From Armatimonadota bacterium (lineage in GTDB: Bacteria; Armatimonadota; UBA10988), in assembly GCA_016235455.1 (NCBI GenBank), contig JACRKZ010000171.1:1-38710 (forward strand): a DNA stretch of 38,710 bases, given 5' to 3'. The translations under genes were made by a program, and so were the position numbers. Below, piece by piece: positions 8,391 through 17,030 of this stretch. The first letter of the stretch is position 1; each line of letters starts with the position of its first letter. Below the pieces are notes generated by a model. The model worked only from the letters and a program-made list of their open reading frames with translations, was not told where the DNA came from and did not search any database.

Positions 8391-8456
8391 CGGCCCGCCG
8401 ACGGGGAGGAGCCACGGCGAGCAGGGCCAAGTCAGGCGCGACCGAGGAAGGCGACG

Positions 8457-9563
8457 ATGCCCGCACCCAGCTATCTGCGCGATCACGAAACGCTGTACGC
8501 CACCGACCCGCGCGCCGCGGCGCGCGCCTGGTTCGGCGAGGCCCGCTACGGCCTGTTCCTGCACTACGGGCTCTACAGCTTGCTGCGTCGCGGCGAGTGG
8601 GTGCAGTTCAAGGAGCGCATCCCGGTGGCCGAATACGCCCGGCTGCAGGCCGACTTCCAGGCCGAGTCGTTCGACGCCGAGGCCATCTGCCGACTGGCGA
8701 TCGAGGCGGAGATGCGCTACGTCACGTTGACCACGCGGCACCACGACAGCTTCTGCCTGTTCCGCACCGCGCAGACGGAGTTCAACAGCGTCAACGCGCC
8801 GTGCGGCCGCGACCTGGTCGGCGAGTTGGCCGAGGCCTGCCGCGCGCACGGGCTGGGGCTGTTCCTCTATTACAGCTACGCCTGCGACTGGAAGCACCCC
8901 TGGTTCTACCCGCGCGAGGCGGGCTGCACGTTTGCGCGGCCGGCCTATGAGCAGCCGCAGCCCGAGTACCTGTGGCGCGAGGACGCCGACATGGGCCGCT
9001 ACATTGCCTTCGTCCATGCGCAGCTCGAGGAACTGCTGACGCAATACGGGCCGGTGGCGGGCGTCTGGTTCGACCCGATCATGGCCTACTACGCGCGGCC
9101 TGACCTGTTTCCCATCGCGGAGACCTATGCGCTCATCCGGCGGCTCCAGCCCCAAGCGCTGGTCGCCTTCAAGCAGGGCGCCAACGGCGATGAGGACTTC
9201 GCCTCGCCCGAGCACTTTGCCGCCTCGCTGGCCGATCGCGTGGCGGCGAATGGCGGGTCGGAACAGGCCGTGGCGGCGGCGCGCGCGGCCTGGGCGGCGA
9301 ATGCCGTCAAGCCCAACGAGACGTGCACCACCATGCACCCAGCCTGGGGCTGCCAGGACTGCGCCGACAGCGAGCACAAGACGCTCGACCAGGTCTGGGC
9401 CGACCTGGCATCCGCCGCCGGTCAGGGCTGGAATCTGCTGCTCAACACCGGGCCGCTCCCCGATGGCAGCATTCATCCGCTGGACGCGGCGACGCTGAGG
9501 CGGGTGGGGCAGCGCATCCGCGCCGAGGGCTGGCCCGGGCCAGAGCCCACCGTCGCCAGCTAG
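8457..9563 (+). CDS. GH29-type alpha-L-fucosidase
   Basis: This 368-residue protein matches the catalytic barrel of GH29 alpha-L-fucosidases, retaining enzymes that release terminal L-fucose. Recognisable blocks are RYGLFLHYGLYSLLRRGEWV near the start, YVTLTTRHHDSFCLF (the HHD substrate-pocket motif), DWKHPW, and GVWFDP, whose Asp206 occupies the position of the catalytic nucleophile. It ends with WNLLLNTGPLPDGSI, a family-typical C-terminal block. The ATG at 8457 has GAGGAAGG upstream and starts just before the conserved domain; the frame is open back to 8217, but that extension has no protein-like character. No signal peptide is evident, so it probably acts on imported oligosaccharides in the cytoplasm. 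It lacks the C-terminal beta-sandwich found in longer GH29 enzymes. Confidence 0.88.
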   Translation: MPAPSYLRDHETLYATDPRAAARAWFGEARYGLFLHYGLYSLLRRGEWVQFKERIPVAEYARLQADFQAESFDAEAICRLAIEAEMRYVTLTTRHHDSFCLFRTAQTEFNSVNAPCGRDLVGELAEACRAHGLGLFLYYSYACDWKHPWFYPREAGCTFARPAYEQPQPEYLWREDADMGRYIAFVHAQLEELLTQYGPVAGVWFDPIMAYYARPDLFPIAETYALIRRLQPQALVAFKQGANGDEDFASPEHFAASLADRVAANGGSEQAVAAARAAWAANAVKPNETCTTMHPAWGCQDCADSEHKTLDQVWADLASAAGQGWNLLLNTGPLPDGSIHPLDAATLRRVGQRIRAEGWPGPEPTVAS

Positions 9564-9746
9564 CCGCCGCGGTCGACGATCGTTGACGGCCGCTACACGC
9601 CTTCACCCCCCAATGCCATGGCATGGCCCCATGGCGTGCGCCATCGCCTGTGCCCACAACAGCAGCAGGGGCCACCGGCGGCAACCGTGCTCGGCGGCCG
9701 GCTCCTGCTGTTGGCCCGCGCACGAGTGCGGCCCAGGGAGTTTGCT

Positions 9747-10634
9747 ATGAGAACAGTCTGTTCGCGCGCGTCGCTGGTTGCCGTGGCCTTGCTGGTGGGC
9801 GCCGTGGCGCTAACCGGCTGCAATTCGAGCAACGGCTCGGCCACCGGCACGACGGGCCGGGTGCAGGTCTCGCTGACCGACCAGTCCGGTACCTACAGCG
9901 CGGTCGTGCTCAGCATCAAGAAGGTGCTGGTCGTACCCGATGGCATGGAGAGCGCCGACACCACGCCCGCCTTCCATACCGTGGCCAACTTCACGCCCTC
10001 GCGCGTGGTCGACGTCCTGGACCTGGCCTACCAGCAGCAGTTGCTGGGCGAAGCCACCATGCCCGCTGGTGAGTACCATCAGGTGCGACTGGTGCTGGAC
10101 ACCAACCCCGCCAGCGGCGCGCCGCTCAACTACGTCATGCTGCCCGGCGATACCGCTCATTACGCGCTCGACACGCCCAGCGGCCATATGTCGGGCCTGA
10201 AAGTCACGGGCGACTTCACCGTGATGGCCGGGTACTTGGTGGCCATGGTCTTGGACTTCAATCCCCAGAAGGCGATCATCCATGCCGGCGCCAGCGGCAA
10301 GTACATCCTGAAGCCCACCGGCATCCGCATGTGCGAGCAGGCGGGCCTCCTGGCTCACTACGGCAGCCTGAGCGGCACCGTCCTGCCGAGCGCGGCATGG
10401 TCGACCGCCGTGGTGCGTGTCGTGCCCGTGGGTAGCTCCTCGGCTGTGGTCAGCGGCGCTGTCGACCCGGAGGATGGCAGCTACAGAGCCCTTGTGCCGG
10501 CCGGTAGCTACAACATCCTGGTGGACGCCACGGGCTTCGCGGCCTTCGACTCGCGCACTCTCGGGGCCGAAGGGACTCACACGGTCATGCTCGGCCAGGA
10601 GCACGCGGTGGAGGGCATCCTGCTCACGCGTTGA
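9747..10634 (+). CDS. DUF4382-type lipoprotein
   Basis: This 295-residue protein begins with a lipoprotein signal peptide ending in the lipobox LTGC (Cys25), so it should be lipid-anchored on the outer face of a membrane. The next part, from GRVQVSLTDQSGTYSAVVLSIKKVLV through a VVDVLDLAYQQQ segment to about residue 195, matches my recollection of DUF4382: beta-rich proteins starting with a V-x-LTD-x-P/S motif. The C-terminal part (about 205-295) reads like a carboxypeptidase-regulatory or prealbumin-like beta-sandwich (LSGTVLPS to YRALVPAGSYNILVDATGF). The ATG at 9747 has GGGAG 6 nt upstream. The 183 nt before it contain only small inverted repeats. The function of the family is unknown. Confidence 0.78.
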   Translation: MRTVCSRASLVAVALLVGAVALTGCNSSNGSATGTTGRVQVSLTDQSGTYSAVVLSIKKVLVVPDGMESADTTPAFHTVANFTPSRVVDVLDLAYQQQLLGEATMPAGEYHQVRLVLDTNPASGAPLNYVMLPGDTAHYALDTPSGHMSGLKVTGDFTVMAGYLVAMVLDFNPQKAIIHAGASGKYILKPTGIRMCEQAGLLAHYGSLSGTVLPSAAWSTAVVRVVPVGSSSAVVSGAVDPEDGSYRALVPAGSYNILVDATGFAAFDSRTLGAEGTHTVMLGQEHAVEGILLTR

Positions 10635-10665
10635 CCGCGCGGCTAGCGGTCCCAGCCAGACGTGT

Positions 10666-10700
10666 CGGCGTCCCCGTTCCCCCGCGGAGCGAGGACGCCG
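10666..10700 (+). terminator. Inverted repeat after the DUF4382 gene
   Basis: CGGCGTCC at 10666-10673 is repeated in inverse at 10693-10700 (GGACGCCG), with a 19-nt loop, 32 nt after the lipoprotein stop. There is no T-run, so intrinsic termination is uncertain; it could equally be a leader structure of the next gene. Confidence 0.25.
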
Positions 10701-10787
10701 GCGGTTTGGGCCTGGCCGGCATTGACGCACCGGCGCAGCGTGCCGACAATGGTGCCACGAGCGGGGCTGCTCTCGAAAGGCACATCA

Positions 10788-13337
10788 ATGCTGCATACCA
10801 CGGGCCGTCGCCTGTTGTGCGCGGTCGGGTTGGCGCTGGTTGCGCTGGCGCCGCGGCCGACGCTGGCGAGTTACTACGACCTGATCCCCTCGTCCACCAC
10901 GCCGCTCGAAGCCGTGACCTACGACGCGCGCTACCCATACTGGACGCAGCAGATCTACATCGCGACCTACCCGCACCACGCCTGGTCGCGCGAGGGTTGG
11001 ACCAGCGAGTACTACGGCGGCGTGCAACTCAACTCCGCGGCCAAGAGCACCTTCCTGCTCTGGTCTACCTGGCAGGTACGCGGCAAGGACGCGCCGGCCA
11101 GCGGCATCGACTTCGTCCACGCCGGCCCGCGGCTGGGTTGGCGGCGGTCGACCTGGGAGGGTTCGTCCGGCGGCGTATCGGGCTCGTGGCCACCTGACGA
11201 GTTCCGCACCAACCAGTGGTACCGCTTCGTCCACCGCACCTGGCGGCCGATCGGCGATCTGGCCCACCTGGGGTATGCCGGCGTGTGGATGAAGGCGCTG
11301 GAGACCGGCCAGTGGTACCACATGGCCACCTTCAAGTTCCCCGCCGAGTTGACCGGCTTCAACAACATGTTCGGCTTCATGGAATGGTTCGGGCCGAACG
11401 CGCCCGACCGGGCCGCGGCCGAGTTCCGCAATGTCTACAGCTTGACCGACGGCAAGTGGACCTCGCGCACGGCCTTTTCCGCGCGCAACGCCGGCGGCAA
11501 CGCCGTCACGCTGACGTCGGGCGAGGGTGGGGTGGGCGTGCTCATGGAGACGGTGTCCAACCCCATCGACCCGGCGACCGGCAAGCGTCCCACGGTGCCC
11601 GTGGTGCGGCAGGAGCTCACGCTACGCCAGCCCGAGCAGCCGGAGTTCTTCGACCAGGCCAAGGTCGGCACGCTGGCCGCTGAGTGGCTGGGCCGGCAAC
11701 TCGTCGCGCGCTGGACGGTCGACACCAAGTCCTCACCGCAGCTCGGTTACGACCTCGAGGTGTATGACGGCGAACGCCGCCTGCTGGCCACGCGCGCCAA
11801 CGAGCCCGAGGCCCGCGAGTGCACCGCGTTGCTGCCGGAGCTGCCCCGCGCCGCGGTCAGCGTGCGCCTGCGCCTGCGCGACATCCTCGGCCAGACCTCA
11901 CCCGAGGCGCGCTGCGTGGCCGCGGCGGCGAAGCCCCTGGCCGCCGCCGCGACCGCTCGCCTGGCGCCGAGGCTGGCTTACCGATACTACGAGTCGCCTC
12001 AAGGCGAGACCTGGTCGAACCTGCCCGACTTCGCGGCGCGCCGGCCGGTGCGTAGCGGCATCACAGCCACGCCCGACATCACCCCGCGCCTGCGCCGCAA
12101 TGGCTATGCGCTGGCCTTCGACGGCTACCTGCGCGTGCCGGCCGACGGGCTGTACACCTTCGCGCTGACCGTGGCCAGCGGCGCGCGGCTGACGCTCGAC
12201 GGCCGCACCGTGGTCGACGCCGACGGCGACCGCTCCATCGCGGCTTACCCCGGCACGGTGGCGCTGCGGGCCGGGCTCCATGCGCTGGCGCTGAGCTTCT
12301 ACCACGGTCGTGGCCGACCCAACCAGGCGGACGACTACCTGCAACTGAGCTGGGCTGGCCCCGGCTTCGACCTGACGCCCGTGCCGGCTTCGGCGTTCTC
12401 ACACGCAGTGGCCGCGGGTGAGCAGACGCTGACAGCCGCCGCGCGGCCGCTCGACGCCGTGCGGATCACGTTGTCGAGCCGCTTGGCTGGAGGCGGGCCG
12501 CGGCCCAAGCGCACCGAGTACTACGCGGTCAACGACCAGTTCGACTACTTTGCTATGCAGGGCGGCCGTTCGGCGGGCTACTTCCTGGCCGCCACCGACC
12601 AGCCCGACCAGGCCGTGATCGTACCGATCTGGGGCGGGCGCCAGAGGACCGTGTTCGCCCGCGCGGTGCTCGACGACGGCCGCACCGTGGACAGCGCGCC
12701 GGTGGAGGTGACTGCCCTGGCAGCGCCGCCCGCGCTCGATGCCAACGGCATGCGGCTGACCGCGCTGGAGCATCATCTGTACCCCATGGCCAGTGGGGTC
12801 GACAATGGCACGGTCACCCTGGTGGGTGAGTCGATGGGCTTGTTGACCCGGCCGCACCGGGGCGACGTGACGATCACCGCGCATCTCACCGGCATCACCT
12901 CGAACCAGCCGCTGGCCGACGGCACGACGCTGGACAGCCCCGGCAACTGGTACTCGGGCCTCATCCTGCGCAACAGCGCCGCGCCCCGGCCGGGCGAGCC
13001 GTTGGGCGGCGCGGAAATCCCCTACATCGCCCTGTTCGGCTCGGCTGACGGCGCCACGCGGCGCTGCGACAGCACGATGATCAACGGTGCGGGCAATCAG
13101 CCCTCGGGCGACATCGGGCGCGATGCCAAGTGGTTCCGACTGACTCGCCAGGGCCAGGACCTGGCGGCTTACCTCTCTCGCGACGGCCAGACCTGGAGCA
13201 AGGTCGCCGGCATCACTCAGCCCAAGCTGGGCGAGGAGATCGAGGTCGGCTTCGTACACTATGCGCTGCCCTGCGCCACGCCGGTGGTGCACTGGGCCAG
13301 CTTCGACCATGTGCAGGCGCTGGATCGCGTGGAGTGA
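10788..13337 (+). CDS. Secreted DUF3472 / PA14 domain protein
   Basis: This 849-residue protein starts with a signal peptide (MLHTTGRRLL, hydrophobic core, cleavage near APRPTLA). The region to about residue 290 matches DUF3472, with YIATYPHHAWSREGWTSEYYGGVQL, FLLWSTWQ and an ETGQWYHMATFKFP strand block. Residues about 395-535 form a PA14-type carbohydrate-binding domain (YRYYESPQGETWSNLPDF, FDGYLRVPADGLYTFAL, GARLTLDGRTVVD, ALALSFYHG). The last 200 residues (LTALEHHLYPMASG to WASFDHVQAL) look like a concanavalin-fold sandwich of the DUF1349 kind. The ATG at 10788 has GAAAGG 7 nt upstream and begins the signal peptide; the frame's earlier ATG at 10662 is not needed. No catalytic site can be pointed to. 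A surface polysaccharide-binding role is likely, given its neighbours. Confidence 0.8.
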   Translation: MLHTTGRRLLCAVGLALVALAPRPTLASYYDLIPSSTTPLEAVTYDARYPYWTQQIYIATYPHHAWSREGWTSEYYGGVQLNSAAKSTFLLWSTWQVRGKDAPASGIDFVHAGPRLGWRRSTWEGSSGGVSGSWPPDEFRTNQWYRFVHRTWRPIGDLAHLGYAGVWMKALETGQWYHMATFKFPAELTGFNNMFGFMEWFGPNAPDRAAAEFRNVYSLTDGKWTSRTAFSARNAGGNAVTLTSGEGGVGVLMETVSNPIDPATGKRPTVPVVRQELTLRQPEQPEFFDQAKVGTLAAEWLGRQLVARWTVDTKSSPQLGYDLEVYDGERRLLATRANEPEARECTALLPELPRAAVSVRLRLRDILGQTSPEARCVAAAAKPLAAAATARLAPRLAYRYYESPQGETWSNLPDFAARRPVRSGITATPDITPRLRRNGYALAFDGYLRVPADGLYTFALTVASGARLTLDGRTVVDADGDRSIAAYPGTVALRAGLHALALSFYHGRGRPNQADDYLQLSWAGPGFDLTPVPASAFSHAVAAGEQTLTAAARPLDAVRITLSSRLAGGGPRPKRTEYYAVNDQFDYFAMQGGRSAGYFLAATDQPDQAVIVPIWGGRQRTVFARAVLDDGRTVDSAPVEVTALAAPPALDANGMRLTALEHHLYPMASGVDNGTVTLVGESMGLLTRPHRGDVTITAHLTGITSNQPLADGTTLDSPGNWYSGLILRNSAAPRPGEPLGGAEIPYIALFGSADGATRRCDSTMINGAGNQPSGDIGRDAKWFRLTRQGQDLAAYLSRDGQTWSKVAGITQPKLGEEIEVGFVHYALPCATPVVHWASFDHVQALDRVE

Positions 13338-13385
13338 GTCCGCCGATCGTTCTCAGCCGGGACAACCAACGCCTGCCGGCCTGAC

Positions 13386-13404
13386 CGACGGGGCCTACCC
13401 GTCG
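13386..13404. terminator. Hairpin between convergent genes
   Basis: CGACGGG at 13386-13392 pairs with CCCGTCG at 13398-13404 across a 5-nt loop. It overlaps the stop codon of the minus-strand gene ending at 13395 and lies 49 nt after the plus-strand gene ending at 13337. Its place between converging genes suggests a bidirectional terminator, although no T-tract follows. Confidence 0.35.
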
Positions 13405-14177
13405 TCGCTGAGGCTCAGCCCGCGGTCGGCGTGCTGCGGGTCGTCGGGTCGCGACAACCCGCGCTCCATGCGGGCTTGCAGCGCCTCGTCCTGCTCGGCG
13501 CGGGCAGCGATGATCGCCTTGGCGACGCGCACCAACGGGGCGCTTCCGGGGCCCGCCAGGGCGAGCCAGCGGCCGTCCCGGAGATGAAGCACCGGCCGGC
13601 TGATCATCTCGTCGAGCCGCATCACATCGGCCCATCGCACGCACTCGACAGAGTGGGGCCCCTCGATCGTGAGGAATTCAGGGTCGGCCGTGACCGCGTG
13701 GTTCAGGCGTCGGCGTGCGGCGCGGACCGCGACCAGCCGCTGCTGCCAACGAGCGAGCCCTCGCCGCCAGGAGCCCTCCAGCGACAGGCTGGCCAGCAAT
13801 GCGCCAGACACGATCAGTGTCGCGCCCGGACCCTCAAAGACCCGGTCCCCATCGACCGTGGCATACATCAGCGCCACGCCGATCACCGCCATCGCGATGC
13901 CGCACAGCAGCCACCAGGCCGGGTGCGGCGGCAGGACGCGCGTTGCACGGACCACAGGCACCCGCGCGTCCACCTCATCCTCCCGCTCACCATGGCTGCT
14001 GAGCCGACCGGCGCAGCGGTCGAACCCACGCAGCCATTGGGCAATCCGCGCGGTAGCCGGCAGCCAGTCGTCGTCGAGTGCGGGCTCCCCTGGTTGTCCC
14101 TGACGCCCCTCATCCATGCCCGCCGATTCGGCTCGCGTCGGCAGTCTCCTCGCGGGGCTGGTCGTGTTCGCTGCCAC
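13395..14177 (-). CDS. Two-TM membrane protein with possible PH-like C-terminal domain
   Basis: This protein is up to 260 residues and I do not recognise it by name. An acidic, probably cytoplasmic N-terminal part precedes two hydrophobic helices at about 87-107 (AWWLLCGIAMAVIGVALMYAT) and 117-134. The layout of a helix pair followed by a beta-rich segment (about 160-215: EFLTIEGPHSVECVRWADVMRLDE, then VLHLRDGRWLAL) resembles YcxB/PH-like membrane proteins, as an inference only. The start is uncertain: GTG at 14177 or ATG at 14117, neither with a strong ribosome-binding site. It lies 41 nt downstream of another two-TM protein and is probably co-transcribed with it. It converges on the DUF3472 gene. 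Confidence 0.6.
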   Translation of the reverse strand: MAANTTSPARRLPTRAESAGMDEGRQGQPGEPALDDDWLPATARIAQWLRGFDRCAGRLSSHGEREDEVDARVPVVRATRVLPPHPAWWLLCGIAMAVIGVALMYATVDGDRVFEGPGATLIVSGALLASLSLEGSWRRGLARWQQRLVAVRAARRRLNHAVTADPEFLTIEGPHSVECVRWADVMRLDEMISRPVLHLRDGRWLALAGPGSAPLVRVAKAIIAARAEQDEALQARMERGLSRPDDPQHADRGLSLSDDG

Positions 14178-14218
14178 GCTTTGAGCCGACCTGACTGAGA
14201 ACCCCGCGGCGCTCGGCG

Positions 14219-14665
14219 TCAGCCCCGCTCCGCCAGGCGCGCCTCGATGCGCTCCAGCCGCGCGACGATATCCGGGATGAGCCGGGCCAGGTCGTGCATC
14301 TCGGCGCGCGTCACCCGGGCCTCGGCCAGTTCGGTGACCTGTGTGACCTGGTTGGCCTTGACCAGCTCAAACTCCTTGGTGATGGTCTCGTGGTCCTCCT
14401 CGGCGCGCTTCTCCGAGGCGCGGTTGAGCACAATCCCACCAACCATCAGCAGCGGCAACGCCCATAGCTGGATCCAGGCGCTGGAGATCAGCAGGATGGT
14501 CTCTTTCCAGTGGGCCAACTGCGGTACAAACGCCAGCAAGCCCCACACGAAGAAGACGTAGAACGCCCACATCGAACCGAAGACCACCGTGCCCCGGGCC
14601 GCGACCTTCTCGTTGAACTCATTGATGCGAGCCAGCAGCGGGCTCGGCGCCGATTCCGTGGCCAT
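14219..14665 (-). CDS. Two-TM membrane protein with C-terminal coiled coil
   Basis: This 148-residue protein has two hydrophobic segments (about 26-48, VVFGSMWAFYVFFVWGLLAF; and about 56-81, TILLISSAWIQLWALPLLMVG). A charged helix with heptad-like pattern (about 83-147, RASEKRAEEDHETITKEF through ERIEARLAERG) follows. The layout resembles DUF1003 or low-affinity iron permease-like proteins, where a short helical hairpin is followed by a coiled coil, but key family residues are not clear enough for an assignment. The ATG at 14665 follows GGGAG; the track frame upstream is not protein-like. It heads a probable two-gene operon with the membrane protein ending at 13395 and is divergent from the folate operon at 14842. 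Confidence 0.65.
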   Translation of the reverse strand: MATESAPSPLLARINEFNEKVAARGTVVFGSMWAFYVFFVWGLLAFVPQLAHWKETILLISSAWIQLWALPLLMVGGIVLNRASEKRAEEDHETITKEFELVKANQVTQVTELAEARVTRAEMHDLARLIPDIVARLERIEARLAERG

Positions 14666-14788
14666 GGCATATCTCCCGCGCGCACCTTCCACCTGCCTTG
14701 CGCTATCCCTGCCCGACGGCCGAACCTCGCCGTTTTGGTAATCCTGTGCGCAAGTGTGGAACTCTCGGCTCTTGTAGTCCCAAACCCC

Positions 14789-14816
14789 TTGAAACGGCCG
14801 GCGCTGGCGTGACAAT
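14789..14816 (+). promoter_or_regulatory. Candidate sigma-70 promoter of the folate/amidohydrolase operon
   Basis: TTGAAA (14789-14794) and GACAAT (14811-14816) are separated by 16 bp, about 25 nt before the GTG start at 14842. They match the consensus at 5/6 and 4/6 positions. Transcription would begin close to the start codon and leave a very short leader. No cobalamin or other riboswitch is recognisable in 14666-14841. Confidence 0.45.
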
Positions 14817-14841
14817 GGCCCTCGGGTAGCGCGAGAGCGAT

Positions 14842-16128
14842 GTGAGACCGAATCTGCTGCGACGGCTGGTGACGCGGACCGAGGGCTTCGTCAAAGGCAT
14901 GATGTTCGACTGCCGGGCGTGCGGGCAGTGCGTGCTGAAGACGACGGGGCTGGTCTGTCCCATGACCTGCCCCAAGGCGCTGCGCAACGGGCCCTGCGGC
15001 GGCACGCTGGACGGCATGTGCGAGGCGGCCCCCGATCGGCCGTGCGTGCATGTGCGTATCCACGGCCGCGTGGTGGGCGGCGAGGGCACCGATCTGCCGC
15101 CGCTGCTGCCGCCCATCGATCCGCGGTTGATGCACACCAGCTCGTACCTGAACTACCTGAGCGGCGCCGACCAGCCGGGGCGGGTGCCGCTGCCATACCT
15201 GGATCTGGGCTGCGACCGGAAGCGCCAGCCGCAGCAGACGCAGTCCAAGCTGGAAGCTGCCATGAAGGCAGGCGAGTGGATTGTCACCAGCGAGATCCGC
15301 TCGCCGCGTTCGGCTGACTGGTCGGCGCTGGTCAAGAAGGCCGACCAGCTGCGCGGGCACTTCCATGCCATCAATGCCACGGCCTACCTCAATGGTCGGC
15401 CGTCGCTCAGTTCACCCGTGGCCGCGGCCAAGGTGCAGGAACTGGGGCTCGAGGCCATCGCCCAGACCACCTGCCGCGACCACACGCGGACCTCGTTCGT
15501 GTCCGAGGCCATGCAGAACCAGTTGGCCGGCGTCTACAACCTGCTGTGTCTGACCGGCGACTACTTCGTCGGCGCGCCTGCCATTCGCCAGGTCTACGAC
15601 ATGGACTCCGCGCTGATGCTGCACGAGGCGCGGCACCTGCGCGAGACCGGTGTCATCTGCTTTACCGGCCAGGAAGTGCCGGTGCCGCCCCGGCCCTGGC
15701 TGGGCGCGGCCATCAACCCCTTCACGACGCCCGAGAACGTGCCCATTCGCCGGCTCAAGCAGAAGGCCGCGGCGGGCGCGGACTTCATCCAGTCGCAGGT
15801 CATCCTCGATGTCGAGCGCTTCGCCGCGTTCATGGCGCGGGTCTGCGACGAGGGCATCGACCGCGACCTGTTCATCCTGGCCGGCGTGCCGGTGGTCATC
15901 GGCAAGCGCGCGCTGGAGATGCTGCCCACGGTGCCCGGCGTGTGGGTGCCCGAAGCCGCCATGCGGCGGCTGGCAGCGGCGGCCGACATGCGCGCCGAGG
16001 GCGTGGCCATGGCGGTTGAGACCTGTGAGGCGCTACGGGCCATCCCCGGTGTGTCGGGGGTGCATCTGATGCTGTTCGGAACGGATTCCTCGGCGGTGGT
16101 CGAGGTGCGTGAACGGATGTCTGCCTGA
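14842..16128 (+). CDS. MTHFR-family protein with N-terminal Cys-rich (MTHFR_C-type) domain
   Basis: This 428-residue protein has two parts. Residues about 15-100 are the Cys-rich domain seen in MTHFR-associated proteins (Pfam 'methylenetetrahydrofolate reductase C-terminal'), with CRACGQC, CPMTCPK and NGPCGG. Eight Cys at 24, 27, 30, 39, 43, 52, 60 and 68 could hold a metal or Fe-S cluster. Residues about 135-428 follow the MTHFR TIM barrel: VTSEIRSPR, the folate/FAD block AINATAYLNGRPSLSS, TTCRDHTR, and NLLCLTGDYF. Related proteins interconvert methylene- and methyl-tetrahydrofolate, or pair with MetF in acetogens as MetV. The GTG start at 14842 has a poor ribosome-binding site. The next gene begins 9 nt after the stop, so they are an operon. 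A fusion of the zinc-type domain and the barrel in one chain is the notable feature. Confidence 0.8.
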   Translation: MRPNLLRRLVTRTEGFVKGMMFDCRACGQCVLKTTGLVCPMTCPKALRNGPCGGTLDGMCEAAPDRPCVHVRIHGRVVGGEGTDLPPLLPPIDPRLMHTSSYLNYLSGADQPGRVPLPYLDLGCDRKRQPQQTQSKLEAAMKAGEWIVTSEIRSPRSADWSALVKKADQLRGHFHAINATAYLNGRPSLSSPVAAAKVQELGLEAIAQTTCRDHTRTSFVSEAMQNQLAGVYNLLCLTGDYFVGAPAIRQVYDMDSALMLHEARHLRETGVICFTGQEVPVPPRPWLGAAINPFTTPENVPIRRLKQKAAAGADFIQSQVILDVERFAAFMARVCDEGIDRDLFILAGVPVVIGKRALEMLPTVPGVWVPEAAMRRLAAAADMRAEGVAMAVETCEALRAIPGVSGVHLMLFGTDSSAVVEVRERMSA

Positions 16129-16137
16129 GGAGGTGGC

Positions 16138-17025
16138 GTGGTGGCCATAGAGGGACTGAAGCTGATCGGCGAGCGGATCAACCCGGGCTTCCGCAGCTCC
16201 AAGGAGCTGCTGGACGCCAAGGATCTGCCGGGCCTGCAGGCGCTGGCCGTGGACCAGGTGCGCAAGGGCGGTTGCGCCTATCTGACCGTGAACGTCGGCG
16301 AGGCGGGCACGCGCGACCCGCAGTTTCTCGTGGATCTGATCCGCGCCATCCAGGCGGTGGTCGACCTGCCCTTGGCGTTCGACTACCCGGCGCGCGAGGT
16401 GCAGGAGCTGTGCCTGGACACGTATGACGCGGGCCGGGCGCAGGGCCGCTGGCCAATCATGAACAGCGTCACCGAGCTGCGTTGGGACATGCTCGACATC
16501 CGCGACCGCCAGCCGTTCAAGGTTGTGCTCATGGCCAGCGAGCGGCTGGAAGGCACCCGCGGCGTGCCCAACCGCACGGCCGCCGAGGTGCATCAGACCG
16601 CGCGCCGCATGGTGGAGCGCTTGCTGGGCGGCGACTATGGGCTGACCGCGGACGACCTGTTCATCGACGTCTCGCTCGGACCGATCTCGGCCGACCTGGA
16701 GGGGCTTACGCGGCAGGCGGTGGACAGCATTGCGCTGCTCGGCGCCGACCCCGACCTGGCCGGCACGCACAAGATGGTCGGGCTCTCCAATCTCAGCATC
16801 AGCACGCCGCCGCGCGCGCTGGACGGCGGGTTGCTCAAGGTGCGCCTGGAGTCGGCTTTCCTCACACTGACCGTGCCGCACGGGCTGGACTACATCCTGG
16901 GCACCCCGGGCCGCGACTACCAGGTGCTGCCCGACGACGACTACGTGATGATCGGCTTCCGCGAGGCCATCGCGCTGGACGGGTTCGACACGCTGATGCG
17001 CGTGCAAGCGCTGTACACGGAGTAA
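16138..17025 (+). CDS. Pterin-binding (methyltetrahydrofolate methyltransferase-type) protein
   Basis: This roughly 295-residue protein belongs to the dihydropteroate-synthase-like pterin-binding superfamily, which includes AcsE, MtgA and the MetH pterin domain. Visible blocks are LIGERINPGFRSS at the N-terminus, an AYLTVNVGEAGTRD loop in place of the usual DxN signature, PLAFDYPAREVQELCLDTY, IMNSVT, LFIDVSLGPIS and KMVGLSNLSIS. These proteins carry methyl groups between tetrahydrofolate and a corrinoid protein. AGGAGG lies 5-10 nt before GTG at 16138; a second GTG at 16141 is equally possible. It sits between the MTHFR-type gene (9 nt) and the amidohydrolase (5 nt). No corrinoid protein gene is in the window, so the methyl partner is unknown. 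Confidence 0.8.
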   Translation: MVAIEGLKLIGERINPGFRSSKELLDAKDLPGLQALAVDQVRKGGCAYLTVNVGEAGTRDPQFLVDLIRAIQAVVDLPLAFDYPAREVQELCLDTYDAGRAQGRWPIMNSVTELRWDMLDIRDRQPFKVVLMASERLEGTRGVPNRTAAEVHQTARRMVERLLGGDYGLTADDLFIDVSLGPISADLEGLTRQAVDSIALLGADPDLAGTHKMVGLSNLSISTPPRALDGGLLKVRLESAFLTLTVPHGLDYILGTPGRDYQVLPDDDYVMIGFREAIALDGFDTLMRVQALYTE

Positions 17026-17030
17026 CCACC

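Larger units (their letters stand above)
7241..8456. other. Gene-poor palindromic region between the par locus and the fucosidase
   Basis: No open frame here has convincing protein-like composition; candidates are Arg/Pro/Ala-rich GC artefacts on both strands. Apart from the repeats listed separately, it holds many inverted repeats, such as CTTCGCC at 7749-7755 facing GGCGAAG at 7784-7790, and GGGCG near 7909 facing CGCCC near 7940. The stretch 7330-7560 on the minus strand has slightly more protein-like composition and could be a gene remnant, but I recognise nothing in it. Such regions beside a partition locus often hold regulatory sites, remains of mobile DNA or recombination sites. Confidence 0.5.

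Noticed and set aside
8217..8456. N-terminal extension of the fucosidase
   Set aside because: Covers the palindrome, lacks conserved residues, and a good ribosome-binding site precedes ATG 8457.
14666..14841. Cobalamin or folate riboswitch before the C1 operon
   Set aside because: No B12-box or THF-type conserved core; the candidate promoter leaves almost no leader.
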